Shown: in pieces, positions 1-7,940 of the stretch
How the letters are laid out: the number at the start of each line of letters is the position of its first letter
Numbering within the stretch: the stretch's first letter is position 1
Origin: Vicinamibacteraceae bacterium
Lineage (GTDB): Bacteria > Acidobacteriota > Vicinamibacteria > Marinacidobacterales > Marinacidobacteraceae
NCBI GenBank assembly: GCA_012271265.1
Contig: JAAXGQ010000071.1
Coordinates: 1 to 46,633 of the forward strand
Reading direction: 5' to 3'
Length of the DNA stretch: 46,633 nt
Translations under genes and position numbers: made by a program
The notes under the pieces: model-generated
Told to the model about the DNA's origin: nothing
Database searches by the model: none
Seen by the model: only the letters and a program-made list of their open reading frames with translations

Positions 1-252
1 CTCACCGGCCCACGGTCCCTCGGCACGGCGACGCTGTCGGGACGAAACTGACTGAGCGACCGACGGTGCGGCGCAGGCCGGCGAGGACGCCGGCGCTCCA
101 GGGGGCCGGCGCCGCATACGTCAGGGCGCGCCCGCATGGAGCGCCGGTGTCCTCACCGGCCCACGGTCCCTCGGCTCGGCGACGCTGTCGGTCCGCGACT
201 GATTGAGGGACCGATGGTGCGGCGCGGGCCGGCGAGGACGCCGGCGCTCCAT
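1..252 (+). repeat. REP-like palindrome array, left edge (incomplete)
   Basis: This stretch holds hairpin-forming arms at 76-99, 138-161 and 227-250, and its start is cut off by the window edge. Each arm reads GGAGCGCC..GGCC or its complement and folds as a 7-bp GC stem around a 4-nt loop. The arm at 138-161 has the T-A stem variant; those at 76-99 and 227-250 are reversed and have the C-G variant. The body around 1-70 recurs at about 152-220, giving a period near 151 bp. The spacer at 100-130 contains TACGTCAGGGCGC, which recurs inverted at 9298-9310 beside the larger array. Open frames across it are a by-product of GC richness, so I call no gene here. Confidence 0.8.
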
Positions 253-285
253 GGGCGGCGGCGACTCTTGGGACGCCGGTGGTGG

Positions 286-1353
286 TCAGGGGACCAGGGC
301 GAGGCCCCAGGGGCGGGTGCCGACGGGGATCCTGGCAATGACCTCGAGGGTCGTGGTGTCCACGACACTGACGTCGTCCGAGGGACCGTTGGCGGTGTAG
401 AGGAGGGCGCCATCGGGGGAGACCGCGACGCCCCAGGGGCGTTCGCCGACCTCGACGGTGGCGGTGACTTCTCCCGACTCCAGGTCCACGACGGAGAGCG
501 TCCGGGCGCGGCCGTTCGCCACGTAGAGCGTTTCGCCGCCTGGGGAGAGCGCCACGCCCATGCTGAGCGAGCCCTCGGGCATGGTGAAGGTGCGGCTCAC
601 CTGATTTTCGGCCACCACGATTTCGGCCACGGTCCCGTCGATCTCGGAGGAAACGAAGGCGAACTGCCCGTCGGGCGTGAACACCGCGTCGCGGGGGCGG
701 TGGCCGACACCGATCCTGGCGATCTCGTCGCCGGTGGCGGTGTCCAGCACGGTGACGTCGTGATCGGTTTCCCCGGTGACGTACGCGAGGCTGCCGTCCG
801 GGCTGATGCGGACCCCTTCGGGTTCTCTACCCACCGGCACCGTGCGGAAGATCGCCCCGGACTCCAGATCCACGAGGCTGGCTTCGTCGGAGTCTTCGTT
901 CGATACCACCAGCCGGGCGCCGTCGGGGGTGATGTCGAAGGTCTCCGGGTCGGAGCCGCCGGGGAGCACCCGCAGCAACTCGCGGGTTTGGAGATTCACC
1001 TCAGCGATCCCGTCGGCGGTCTTGTCCGCCTCGCCGCATTCGTCCTCGTCCATCCACGGCGGACAGCGCGGGGAGCCGGAAAGCGCCACGTAGGCGAGTT
1101 CACCGTTGGGGGCGATCCGGACGCCTCGGGGGCGCTTGCCTACGGCGATCTCCGCAACCGTCGTCCGGGTGACGGTCGAAACCAGGCTGACGGTGCCCGA
1201 CTCCTCGTTCGTGACGACGAGCAGTCCGCTGAGGGACGCCGCTTCGTCGCCGGCGGTGGAAGAACCGGCCGGCTCCCCGCCTGGGGCGCAAGCCGCCCAG
1301 CCGCCCGCGAACGCCAGCGCGGCGGTGAGGGCCGAAGCCCTCGGCAACCTCAC
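286..1353 (-). CDS. YVTN-type beta-propeller lipoprotein
   Basis: A 355-residue exported protein made of repeated propeller blades. The N-terminus is a hydrophobic signal ending in a lipobox-like W-A-A-C (Cys22), so it is probably lipid-anchored outside the inner membrane. From about residue 40 to the end there are roughly seven blades with the recurring pattern 'G..P.GVA.SPDG..LY.AN...D.VSVVD', typical of YVTN/surface-layer propellers. The GTG start overlaps the stop of the PQQ dehydrogenase gene (GTGA), making it the last gene of a three-gene operon. Related propellers occur beside PQQ dehydrogenases in alcohol-oxidation loci. A role in binding or presenting the dehydrogenase or its cytochrome is an inference. 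No catalytic motif is visible. Confidence 0.8.
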   Translation of the reverse strand: MRLPRASALTAALAFAGGWAACAPGGEPAGSSTAGDEAASLSGLLVVTNEESGTVSLVSTVTRTTVAEIAVGKRPRGVRIAPNGELAYVALSGSPRCPPWMDEDECGEADKTADGIAEVNLQTRELLRVLPGGSDPETFDITPDGARLVVSNEDSDEASLVDLESGAIFRTVPVGREPEGVRISPDGSLAYVTGETDHDVTVLDTATGDEIARIGVGHRPRDAVFTPDGQFAFVSSEIDGTVAEIVVAENQVSRTFTMPEGSLSMGVALSPGGETLYVANGRARTLSVVDLESGEVTATVEVGERPWGVAVSPDGALLYTANGPSDDVSVVDTTTLEVIARIPVGTRPWGLALVP

Positions 1354-2981
1354 GGCGCATCTCCTGCTCCGGCCTCGGCGGCGGGCGCCAGCGCGAAGGT
1401 GAAGATGGACTGGCCCGCCGCCACCGAGATGAACTGCTGCCCGTCCAGGGAAAAACTCATCGGGGCCGCCCGCACGCCGCCACCGACGTAGAAGTCCCAG
1501 AGCGCTTCACCGGTATCCGCGTCCAGCGCGAAGAGGTTGCCCTCCTGCGTTCCGGAGATCACCACGCCGCCAGCGGTTGCAAGCACCCCGGAAACAGCCG
1601 GGGAGAGCTGGCGGAATTCCCACTTCATCTCCCCGCTGAGCGCATCGAGCGCCCGGACCGCGCCGTAGGTCTCTTCGGCGTCGGGCCGCCGCTCGCCGCC
1701 CCCGAGGAAGGGCGTGCCCGGCACGTACTCGGCCTCGCTCTTGAAGTAGATCGAGGACATCTCCCGGGTCGGCACGAAGAGCGACATCCGGTCGGGGTCG
1801 TAGGCCGGGCTGTACCAGTTCGTGGCGCCGGCGAGGCTCGGCCACACCAAGGTGCCCTCCTCGCTCGGGGAGGTCCCGGGAATCCGGATCGGACGGCCGT
1901 TCTCGTCGATCCCCTCCGCCCAGGTCTGAGTGGCGTACTGGGTGGCGCGCAGGAACTGTCCTGTCTCCCGGTCGAGCACGTAGTAGAACGCGTTGCGGTT
2001 GGCGAGGATGACGAGTTTCCTCGGCTCCCCGTCCCACTCCGCGTCCACGAGAACCGGGATCTGGTTGGCGTCCCAGTCGTGCACGTCGTGCGGCGTGTAC
2101 TGGAAGTGCCACTTCATCTCGCCGGTCTCCACGTCGAGCGCGACGAGGGAGTCGGTATAGAGGTTGTCTCCCGGCCGGGAGTCGCCGTTCCAGTCCGGCG
2201 CCGGGTTGCCGATCGGCCAGTAGAGGAGGCCGAGCTCGGGATCGAAGGAACCGGTCAGCCAGGTCGCTCCGCCGCCGGTCTTCCAGCTGTCGCCGCCCCA
2301 GGTGTCGTTCCCCGGTTCGCCCTCGGCGGGGATGGACCACCAGCGCCAGAGCCGCTCGCCGGTCGCAGGGTCGTAGGCGTCGAGGAAGCCCCGGACACCG
2401 GCCTCACCGCCGCTGATGCCCACGATGATCTTGCCGTCCACCGCGAGCGGCGCCGCGGTGATCGCATAACCGACCGCGTTGTCGGCCACGGGCGTCTTCC
2501 AGCGAAGGTCGCCCTGCGCTCGGTCCAGCGCGATGAGCTGGGCGTCGAGCGTCCCGAAGAACAGCGTTTCCCCCAGGATTGCCACGCCCCGGTTCGTACG
2601 GGGGAAGCCGATGTTCAGGGTCTCGTCGGCGATGAGCGGGTCGTAGCGCCAGAGCCGGCGGCCGGTATGGGCGTCGAGGGCGGCGATCGTGCTGGGCGGC
2701 TCGGCGATGTACATCACTCCGTCCGCCACCAGCGGGGTGACCTCCACCCGCCCGACGGTTCCGGTCTGGTAGATCCACGCCGGACGCAGGCGGTGGACGT
2801 TCTCCGGGTTGATCTGGTCGAGGCGGGTGAACCGCTCGGAGCGGTAATTCCCGGAGTAGGTGACCCAGACCTCGGGCTCGGCGGCGGCGTCACGGATGCG
2901 GTCGTAGGGCACCTGCGCCAGCGCCGGCGCCGCGGCCAGGGCCGTCAGCAGGACGGTTGCGGCCATGGGGCGGATTGTCAT
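1350..2981 (-). CDS. PQQ-dependent alcohol dehydrogenase, single-domain
   Basis: A 543-residue periplasmic quinoprotein of the methanol/ethanol dehydrogenase family. A signal peptide (residues 1-22, ending ALA-Q) precedes an eight-bladed propeller. Family landmarks are GGEAGVRG (Glu193, metal ligand), the tryptophan-docking repeats, GNPAPDWNGD (Asn259) and the catalytic Asp304 in HDWDANQ. The residue two after the catalytic Asp is Asn, not the Asp that marks lanthanide-dependent XoxF enzymes. I see no cysteine, so the vicinal disulphide of classical enzymes is missing. It also lacks a fused C-terminal haem domain; the di-haem protein encoded upstream is the likely electron acceptor. The start was chosen at 2981, behind a GGAAGGAG ribosome site and overlapping the cytochrome stop (ATGA). 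The substrate is unknown. Confidence 0.88.
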   Translation of the reverse strand: MTIRPMAATVLLTALAAAPALAQVPYDRIRDAAAEPEVWVTYSGNYRSERFTRLDQINPENVHRLRPAWIYQTGTVGRVEVTPLVADGVMYIAEPPSTIAALDAHTGRRLWRYDPLIADETLNIGFPRTNRGVAILGETLFFGTLDAQLIALDRAQGDLRWKTPVADNAVGYAITAAPLAVDGKIIVGISGGEAGVRGFLDAYDPATGERLWRWWSIPAEGEPGNDTWGGDSWKTGGGATWLTGSFDPELGLLYWPIGNPAPDWNGDSRPGDNLYTDSLVALDVETGEMKWHFQYTPHDVHDWDANQIPVLVDAEWDGEPRKLVILANRNAFYYVLDRETGQFLRATQYATQTWAEGIDENGRPIRIPGTSPSEEGTLVWPSLAGATNWYSPAYDPDRMSLFVPTREMSSIYFKSEAEYVPGTPFLGGGERRPDAEETYGAVRALDALSGEMKWEFRQLSPAVSGVLATAGGVVISGTQEGNLFALDADTGEALWDFYVGGGVRAAPMSFSLDGQQFISVAAGQSIFTFALAPAAEAGAGDAP

Positions 2982-3781
2982 TCGGGGTCTCCTTCCGGAC
3001 CGCGCAGGGTGGCGAGGTAGGCGACGAGGTCGTCGAGTTCCTCCTCGGTGAAATCCGCGTAGCTCATCATCATGCTCTCCTCGGGGAGCAGCTTCCAGTC
3101 CCGCACCTGGCTCTTGCGGAAGGAGCGGTGGCGCCCGGCCTCGTCGATCAACTGGATGCTGAAGGTGTCCTCGCCCGTCCGCACGCCCATCACGATCGCC
3201 CCACGCGCGTCCTCCACCAGGACCGTGCGGTAGCGGGGATTCACCGCCTTCGGCGGGTCCTGGATGGATTCCCGGAGGTGGGCGCTGCCGCGCAGGAGGC
3301 CGATGTCGGAGAGGTCCGGCCCGAGAGCGATACCCTCGCCGTTCACGATGTGGCAGGTGGAGCACATCGTCATTTCGTAGAGATCCCGGCCCCGGCCCGG
3401 GTCGCCGGGCAGGTCTTCCCGGGGCGCTACCCCCAGCGAGCGGACGTAGGCGGCGACGTTCCGGATCTCCTGGGTGTTGAGGGATCCGTGCGCGGGCATG
3501 TCCGTCCCCGGGATGCCGATGTCCACGATCTCGATGAGCGCGTCGTCCTGGGTCGAGCGCCGCAGGTTCTCCCGCATCAGGTTCGGCCCTTCGCCCCCGA
3601 CCCCATCGAGGCCGTGGCAGCGGGCGCAGTGGATCTCGTAGATCCGCTTGCCGTGGGCGATCTGCTCCGCGCCCGCCTCAGCGAGCGGCTGGGACGCGGC
3701 CGGGGCCGCAAGCGCGAAGACCGCGGCCGCGGGCAGGAAGAACGCCGGCATCCACGGCCGGCGAGACGGTTCTCGGCGCAT
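2978..3781 (-). CDS. Di-haem cytochrome c
   Basis: A 267-residue exported cytochrome and first gene of the PQQ dehydrogenase operon. After a signal peptide (about 1-30) come two haem sites, CARCH (Cys52, Cys55, His56) and CSTCH (Cys140, Cys143, His144). Met95 in GTDMP is a plausible axial ligand of the first haem. The region after the second haem (about 180-225, 'R...V...G....G....ED..SIQL.D..G..RSF') resembles the haem-associated domain of Planctomycetes/Verrucomicrobia-type cytochromes. It probably carries electrons from the dehydrogenase to the respiratory chain. The start follows a strong GGAGGA site. Longer readings upstream are antisense to the neighbouring gene and were discarded. Confidence 0.88.
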   Translation of the reverse strand: MRREPSRRPWMPAFFLPAAAVFALAAPAASQPLAEAGAEQIAHGKRIYEIHCARCHGLDGVGGEGPNLMRENLRRSTQDDALIEIVDIGIPGTDMPAHGSLNTQEIRNVAAYVRSLGVAPREDLPGDPGRGRDLYEMTMCSTCHIVNGEGIALGPDLSDIGLLRGSAHLRESIQDPPKAVNPRYRTVLVEDARGAIVMGVRTGEDTFSIQLIDEAGRHRSFRKSQVRDWKLLPEESMMMSYADFTEEELDDLVAYLATLRGPEGDPE

Positions 3782-3800
3782 CGTTCTCCTCCGGCTGCTG

Positions 3801-3806
3801 ACTGTA
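3801..3806 (-). promoter_or_regulatory. Possible -10 box for the cytochrome/PQQ operon
   Basis: TACAGT on the minus strand lies 19 nt before the cytochrome start codon, inside the 114-bp gap shared with the divergent GcvT/Rieske genes. No good -35 hexamer sits 17 nt upstream, so this rests on one short match. Confidence 0.25.
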
Positions 3807-3895
3807 CCAATGCCAGGCCGAGGCCTCCGGTCGTCGGCCGGGCTCCGCACCACTACCATCCCGTCGCTGGCTGACGCCGACCACTCAGGAGAACC

Positions 3896-5101
3896 ATGCC
3901 CCGAGGCACCCCCTTCCACGCGCGAACGAGCGCGCTCTGCCGCAGCATGCGCTGGAAGGAATGGGGCGGCTACTTCATGGTCGACGCCTACGACGAATTC
4001 CACGACCCGGAATACAACGCCGTCCGCGCCGGGGCGGCGCTCTTCGACGTCTCCCCGCTTCACAAGTACGACGTTCGGGGACCGGAGGCGACGGCCTTCG
4101 TGGACCGGCTCATCACCCGCGACCTGGCCCGCTCGCGGATCGGCCAGGTGCTGTATTCCGGCTGGTGCGACGGCGCGGGGAAGCTGCTTCAGGACGGCTG
4201 CTTCCAGCGGCTCCGGCGGGACCGGATCCTGGCGACGGCGGTGGATCCCTGCCTGCCGTGGTTCGAGCGGGTGGCGTATGGATTCGACGTCCGGATCGAG
4301 GACGTTTCCGACCGGTTGGGCGCGCTCGCCCTCCAGGGGCCGACCTCCGGCGCGATCCTGAACGCGCTGGCGAGCCGCGATCTCTCCAGGCTCCGATATT
4401 TCCGGCTGCGGCGGACCCGTCTCGGCGGCGTCCCGGCCGTGGTCACCCGCACCGGCTACACCGGTGACCTGGGCTACGAGATCTGGGTCCGGGCCGAGCG
4501 CGCGGGAGAGCTCTGGGACCTGCTGGTGGAGGCGGGGGAACCCCGGGGGCTGCGGCCGGCCGGGCTGCTGGCGCTGGACCGGGCCCGGGTCGAGGCCGGC
4601 TATCCGCTCATCGACGTGGACTTCTGGAACGCGGACTTCGCCGAGACCGACGCTCAGAAGTCCTCGCCGCTGGAGCTCGGCCTGGGCTGGGCGGTCAGCC
4701 CCGGGAAGAGGGGTCCCTGGATCGGCCGGGAAGCGGTGCTCGCCGAGCGGGAACGGGGGCCGGAGCGGTTCTTCGTCGGCATCACCACCTCGATCCTGGA
4801 AATCGAGCGGCTCTTCGCGCTGGAAGGGTTGGCGCCGCAGGTCGTTGCGGAAGTGAACCGGCGGGGCGTTCCGGTCTATTCCGGAGGCGGGCAGGTCGGC
4901 CGCGCCACCAGCGTCTGCTGGTCCCCTCTGCTCAAGCGTCAGCTTGCGCTCGCCACGATGGAGCGCGGGTACCACCACCCCGGGACGCCGGTGGACATCG
5001 AGATGACGGTGGAATACACCCGCCGCCGCGCCCGTTCCACCGTGGTTCCCCTGCCCTTCTTCGACCCGCCGCGCAAGCGGGCGATTCCCGTTCCGGGATG
5101 A
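3896..5101 (+). CDS. GcvT/DmdA-family aminomethyltransferase
   Basis: A 401-residue member of the folate-binding aminomethyltransferase family (GcvT, DMSP demethylase DmdA and sarcosine/dimethylglycine demethylase domains). The N-terminal region carries 'EYNAVRAGAALFDVSPLHKYDVRGPEA', the central region 'LALQGPTSG' and 'TRTGYTGDLGYEIW', and the C-terminal barrel 'G..VGRATS..WSPLL', all family landmarks. Such enzymes pass a methyl group or formaldehyde-level carbon to tetrahydrofolate. The ATG follows an AGGAG site at 8-nt spacing. Its stop overlaps the start of the Rieske oxygenase gene (ATGA), so the two are probably made and used together. A lone GcvT-like protein without GcvP/GcvH nearby argues against glycine cleavage and for catabolism of a methylated amine or sulfonium. 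The substrate cannot be read from sequence. Confidence 0.85.
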   Translation: MPRGTPFHARTSALCRSMRWKEWGGYFMVDAYDEFHDPEYNAVRAGAALFDVSPLHKYDVRGPEATAFVDRLITRDLARSRIGQVLYSGWCDGAGKLLQDGCFQRLRRDRILATAVDPCLPWFERVAYGFDVRIEDVSDRLGALALQGPTSGAILNALASRDLSRLRYFRLRRTRLGGVPAVVTRTGYTGDLGYEIWVRAERAGELWDLLVEAGEPRGLRPAGLLALDRARVEAGYPLIDVDFWNADFAETDAQKSSPLELGLGWAVSPGKRGPWIGREAVLAERERGPERFFVGITTSILEIERLFALEGLAPQVVAEVNRRGVPVYSGGGQVGRATSVCWSPLLKRQLALATMERGYHHPGTPVDIEMTVEYTRRRARSTVVPLPFFDPPRKRAIPVPG

Positions 5102-6231
5102 CGTCTTCGGGCCAGGGCAGGCGCGGCACGACGAGGGGCCCCACAGAGGGAGCGAGGACGCTTCCCGCCCGCTACTACCGCGACCCGGAGATCTTCGAGC
5201 GCGAAAACGCCCGCATCCAGCGCCGCCGCTGGATCGCCGCCTGCCCGGCCGAAGAGCTCGCCGGGGTCGGGGATTACCAGCTGGTGAAGGTCGCCGGCGA
5301 CTCGCTGATCGTGGTCCGCGACGGGGGTGGCGCGATCCGTGCGCACCACAACGTCTGCCGTCACCGCGGCACCCGGATGCTGGGAGCGGACCGCGGCCGG
5401 CTCTCCGGTTCGATCCAGTGCCCCTACCACGCCTGGACCTACGGCCTCGACGGCGCGTTACGGCGCGCTCCCCACATGGACGGCGCCGATGGTTTCTGCG
5501 TCGACGACTACCCGCTGGTGGGGGCGGACTGCGCCACGTGGGGCGGCATGGTCTGGGTGCGTCTGGCGCCGCGTGGGCAGTCGCTGGACGAACAGCTCGG
5601 GAAGGCGGCGGAGCGGCTCGCACCCTGGGATCCGGCGGCGATGGGAACCGCCCACACCGAGCGCTACGACGTGCGAGCCAACTGGAAGCTGGTCATCCAG
5701 AACTTCTCGGAATGCCTGCATTGCCCGGTGATCCACCCCCAGCTCCAGCGCTTTTCCCACTACCTGAGCGGGGACAACTTCCCGGTGACGGCCAGCGCCA
5801 TCGGCTCCACCATGGAGCTCGGCGAGGGCGTGGAGACGCTCTCGACCGACGGGCGGCTGGTGGGCACGCGGATCCCCGGCCTTCCGGAACGGCTTCGCCG
5901 GAAGGTGGGCTACGAGATCCTGCTGCCGAACCTGATGTTCTGCCTCCACCCGGACTACGTGGTCCGCTACATCCTGCGCGCGGTCGCGCCCGGGCGGACG
6001 CGGATCCGCTGCGACTGGCTCTTCCGGAGGGAGGTGCTGGGGGGCCCCGACTTTTCTCCCGGGCGGGCCGTTGATTTCTGGCACCTGACGAACCAGCAGG
6101 ACTGGAAGGTGTGCGAACTGTCCCAGCAGGGCATCGGCTCGAGCGCTTACCGCCCCGGCCCCTACTCCGCCCGGGAAGACCAGCTCTGGCAGATCGACCA
6201 CCTGCTCAAGGACCTCCTCTCCAGCCCCTGA
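5098..6231 (+). CDS. Rieske non-haem-iron oxygenase, alpha subunit
   Basis: A 377-residue ring-hydroxylating-type oxygenase. The N-terminal Rieske domain has Cys87-x-His89 and Cys108-x-x-His111 (CRH...CPYH). The C-terminal domain has the mononuclear iron motif E-C-L-H-C-P-V-I-H (His208, His213) and a downstream Asp335 in NQQDW. The layout resembles choline, carnitine and glycine-betaine monooxygenases more than aromatic dioxygenases. N-demethylation of a quaternary amine is therefore the favoured but unproven role. The overlapping GcvT-like gene could capture the released one-carbon unit. No ferredoxin or flavin reductase is adjacent, so electrons must come from a partner outside the window. 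Confidence 0.87.
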   Translation: MTSSGQGRRGTTRGPTEGARTLPARYYRDPEIFERENARIQRRRWIAACPAEELAGVGDYQLVKVAGDSLIVVRDGGGAIRAHHNVCRHRGTRMLGADRGRLSGSIQCPYHAWTYGLDGALRRAPHMDGADGFCVDDYPLVGADCATWGGMVWVRLAPRGQSLDEQLGKAAERLAPWDPAAMGTAHTERYDVRANWKLVIQNFSECLHCPVIHPQLQRFSHYLSGDNFPVTASAIGSTMELGEGVETLSTDGRLVGTRIPGLPERLRRKVGYEILLPNLMFCLHPDYVVRYILRAVAPGRTRIRCDWLFRREVLGGPDFSPGRAVDFWHLTNQQDWKVCELSQQGIGSSAYRPGPYSAREDQLWQIDHLLKDLLSSP

Positions 6232-6341
6232 GGGAGCGCCACCCGCCGCCAGCCGGATTGCCGGAGGCCGCCTTGCGTGCGCTTCGGAACGAACGCTATG
6301 AGCGGGCCTGTCCGCGGCGCCGGAGGGAGCCGGCAGCGGCC

Positions 6342-6347
6342 TAGAAT
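6342..6347 (+). promoter_or_regulatory. -10-like box close to metG start
   Basis: TAGAAT lies 9 nt before the GTG start of metG, close enough that the transcript would start at or next to the codon, and no clear ribosome site separates them. This suggests a leaderless mRNA. No -35 hexamer is evident. Confidence 0.4.
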
Positions 6348-6356
6348 GCTGCCGCC

Positions 6357-7886
6357 GTGGCCCGGTTCTATCTGACTACGGCGATTGACTACGTCAACTC
6401 GCCGCCGCACCTGGGAACGGCATACGAGAAGATCACCGCCGACGTGATCGCCCGGTTCCGCCGGGCCGCCGGGTACGAGACCCGGCTCCTGATGGGGAAC
6501 GACGAGCACTCCCTCAACGTGCGCCGGAAGGCCGAGGCGGAGGGACTCTCCCCGCTCGACTACTGCGGGAAGATGGAAGAGGTCTTCCGCCAAGTCTGGG
6601 CCAAGCTGGACATCTCTTTCGACGACTTCATCCGCACCACCGAGCAGCGTCACCACCTCGGCGTACGCCGCCTGCTGGAGGCCATTCGGGCGAGCGGCGA
6701 CCTCTACGAGGGGACCTACGAGGGTTGGTACTGCGTCTCCTGCGAGGCCTTCAAGCAGGAGAAGGATCTGGTCGAGGGCGCGTGCCCGCTGCATCGGGCG
6801 AGGCCGGACTGGATCCGCGAGCGGAACCACTTCTTCCGGCTCTCCGCTTACCGGGACCGGCTCCTCGCGCTCTACCGGGAGCACCCGGAGTTCATCGAGC
6901 CGGAGACTCGCCGCAACGAGCTGACCAACGTGCTCGAAGCGGGGCTCATGGACCTCTCGGTGAGCCGTCCGGGGAGCGGCTGGGGAATCCCCCTGCCCTT
7001 CGACGAGGCGAGCGTCGTCTACGTCTGGTTCGACGCCCTCACGAATTACCTGTCGGCGACCGGCTACGGCGCGGACGAGCCGGGCTGGGACGAGCGCTGG
7101 CCGGCCGACCTCCACATCGTGGGGAAGGACATCACCCGTTTCCACGCCGTGATCTGGCCGGCCATGCTCATGGCTGGCGGCGTGCCCATCCCGAAGCAGG
7201 TGTTCGGGCACGGGTTCGTGAACTTCGGCGGCGAACGGATGAGCAAGAGCCTCGGCACCACGGTGAACCCGCTCGAGGCGGCCGACCACTTCGGCGCCGA
7301 TCCGCTGCGCCTCTACCTGGTCCGGGAGATCCACTACGGACAGGACGGAGACTTCTCCTGGGACCGCTTCGAGGCGCGCTACGACGCCGACCTGGCCAAC
7401 TCGCTGGGCAACCTGGTGAGCCGGATCACTTCGATGGCGAAACGCTACCGGGGCGGACGCCTCGCGCCGTCGGCCCGCTCGCGGCTGGCGGGGATCGCTG
7501 GTGACGCCGCCCGCCGCTACCACGAAGCGATGATGAGCCTCCGGCTCCACGAGGGGGCGGAGGCGGCATTCGCCATCGTGGGCGCGGTGAACGAGTTCCT
7601 GACCGAGCGCGCTCCCTGGCGCGTCGCGAAGGACCCCGACGCCGGGGCTGAGGTCAACGAGATCCTCTACGAGGCTGCCGAGGCCACCCGGGTGGCGGCC
7701 GTGCTCCTGCAGCCGATCATGCCCGGTTCGGCGACCCGCATCCTCGGACGGCTCGGGGGAGCGCCGGACGAGGTTCGCCTCAAGCGCGACGACGCTTTCC
7801 GGCCGGACCGGCCGTTGGTCACCCGGGTGGGCGCGCCGCTGTGGCCTCGGCTCGGAGCGCGGAGAGCGCGGCCCTCTCCGGCCTGA
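6357..7886 (+). CDS. metG: Methionyl-tRNA synthetase
   Basis: A 509-residue class I synthetase that charges tRNA-Met. The N-terminal Rossmann domain has the HIGH-type motif as PPHLGT (His18). The zinc knuckle region has CVSC (126-129) and CPLH (143-146). The KMSKS loop reads ERMSKS (residues 293-298), followed by the helical anticodon-binding domain. The protein ends near the short form of the family and lacks the C-terminal EMAP/Trbp111-like tRNA-binding domain. The start is GTG, directly after a -10-like box. A 125-bp gap from the Rieske gene and no overlap suggest a separate transcript. Confidence 0.95.
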   Translation: MARFYLTTAIDYVNSPPHLGTAYEKITADVIARFRRAAGYETRLLMGNDEHSLNVRRKAEAEGLSPLDYCGKMEEVFRQVWAKLDISFDDFIRTTEQRHHLGVRRLLEAIRASGDLYEGTYEGWYCVSCEAFKQEKDLVEGACPLHRARPDWIRERNHFFRLSAYRDRLLALYREHPEFIEPETRRNELTNVLEAGLMDLSVSRPGSGWGIPLPFDEASVVYVWFDALTNYLSATGYGADEPGWDERWPADLHIVGKDITRFHAVIWPAMLMAGGVPIPKQVFGHGFVNFGGERMSKSLGTTVNPLEAADHFGADPLRLYLVREIHYGQDGDFSWDRFEARYDADLANSLGNLVSRITSMAKRYRGGRLAPSARSRLAGIAGDAARRYHEAMMSLRLHEGAEAAFAIVGAVNEFLTERAPWRVAKDPDAGAEVNEILYEAAEATRVAAVLLQPIMPGSATRILGRLGGAPDEVRLKRDDAFRPDRPLVTRVGAPLWPRLGARRARPSPA

Positions 7887-7924
7887 GGGCGGCGGGGCGG
7901 CGCGCAGCGTGATGGCCGCCGCCC
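7887..7924. other. GC-rich inverted repeat between metG and membrane gene
   Basis: GGGCGGCGG (7887-7895) pairs perfectly with CCGCCGCCC (7916-7924) across a 20-nt loop, starting immediately after the metG stop. No T-run follows on the plus strand, so it is not a classical intrinsic terminator. It may stabilise the metG 3' end or be a composition effect. Confidence 0.35.
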
Positions 7925-7940
7925 GGGACCGCCGTTCGCC

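Noticed and set aside
136-1491. Plus-strand open frame opposite the propeller and PQQ genes
   Set aside because: It is an antisense shadow with noise composition, while the minus strand encodes clear propeller repeats.
7887-7924. Rho-independent terminator after metG
   Set aside because: The stem is good but no T-run follows; listed only as an inverted repeat.
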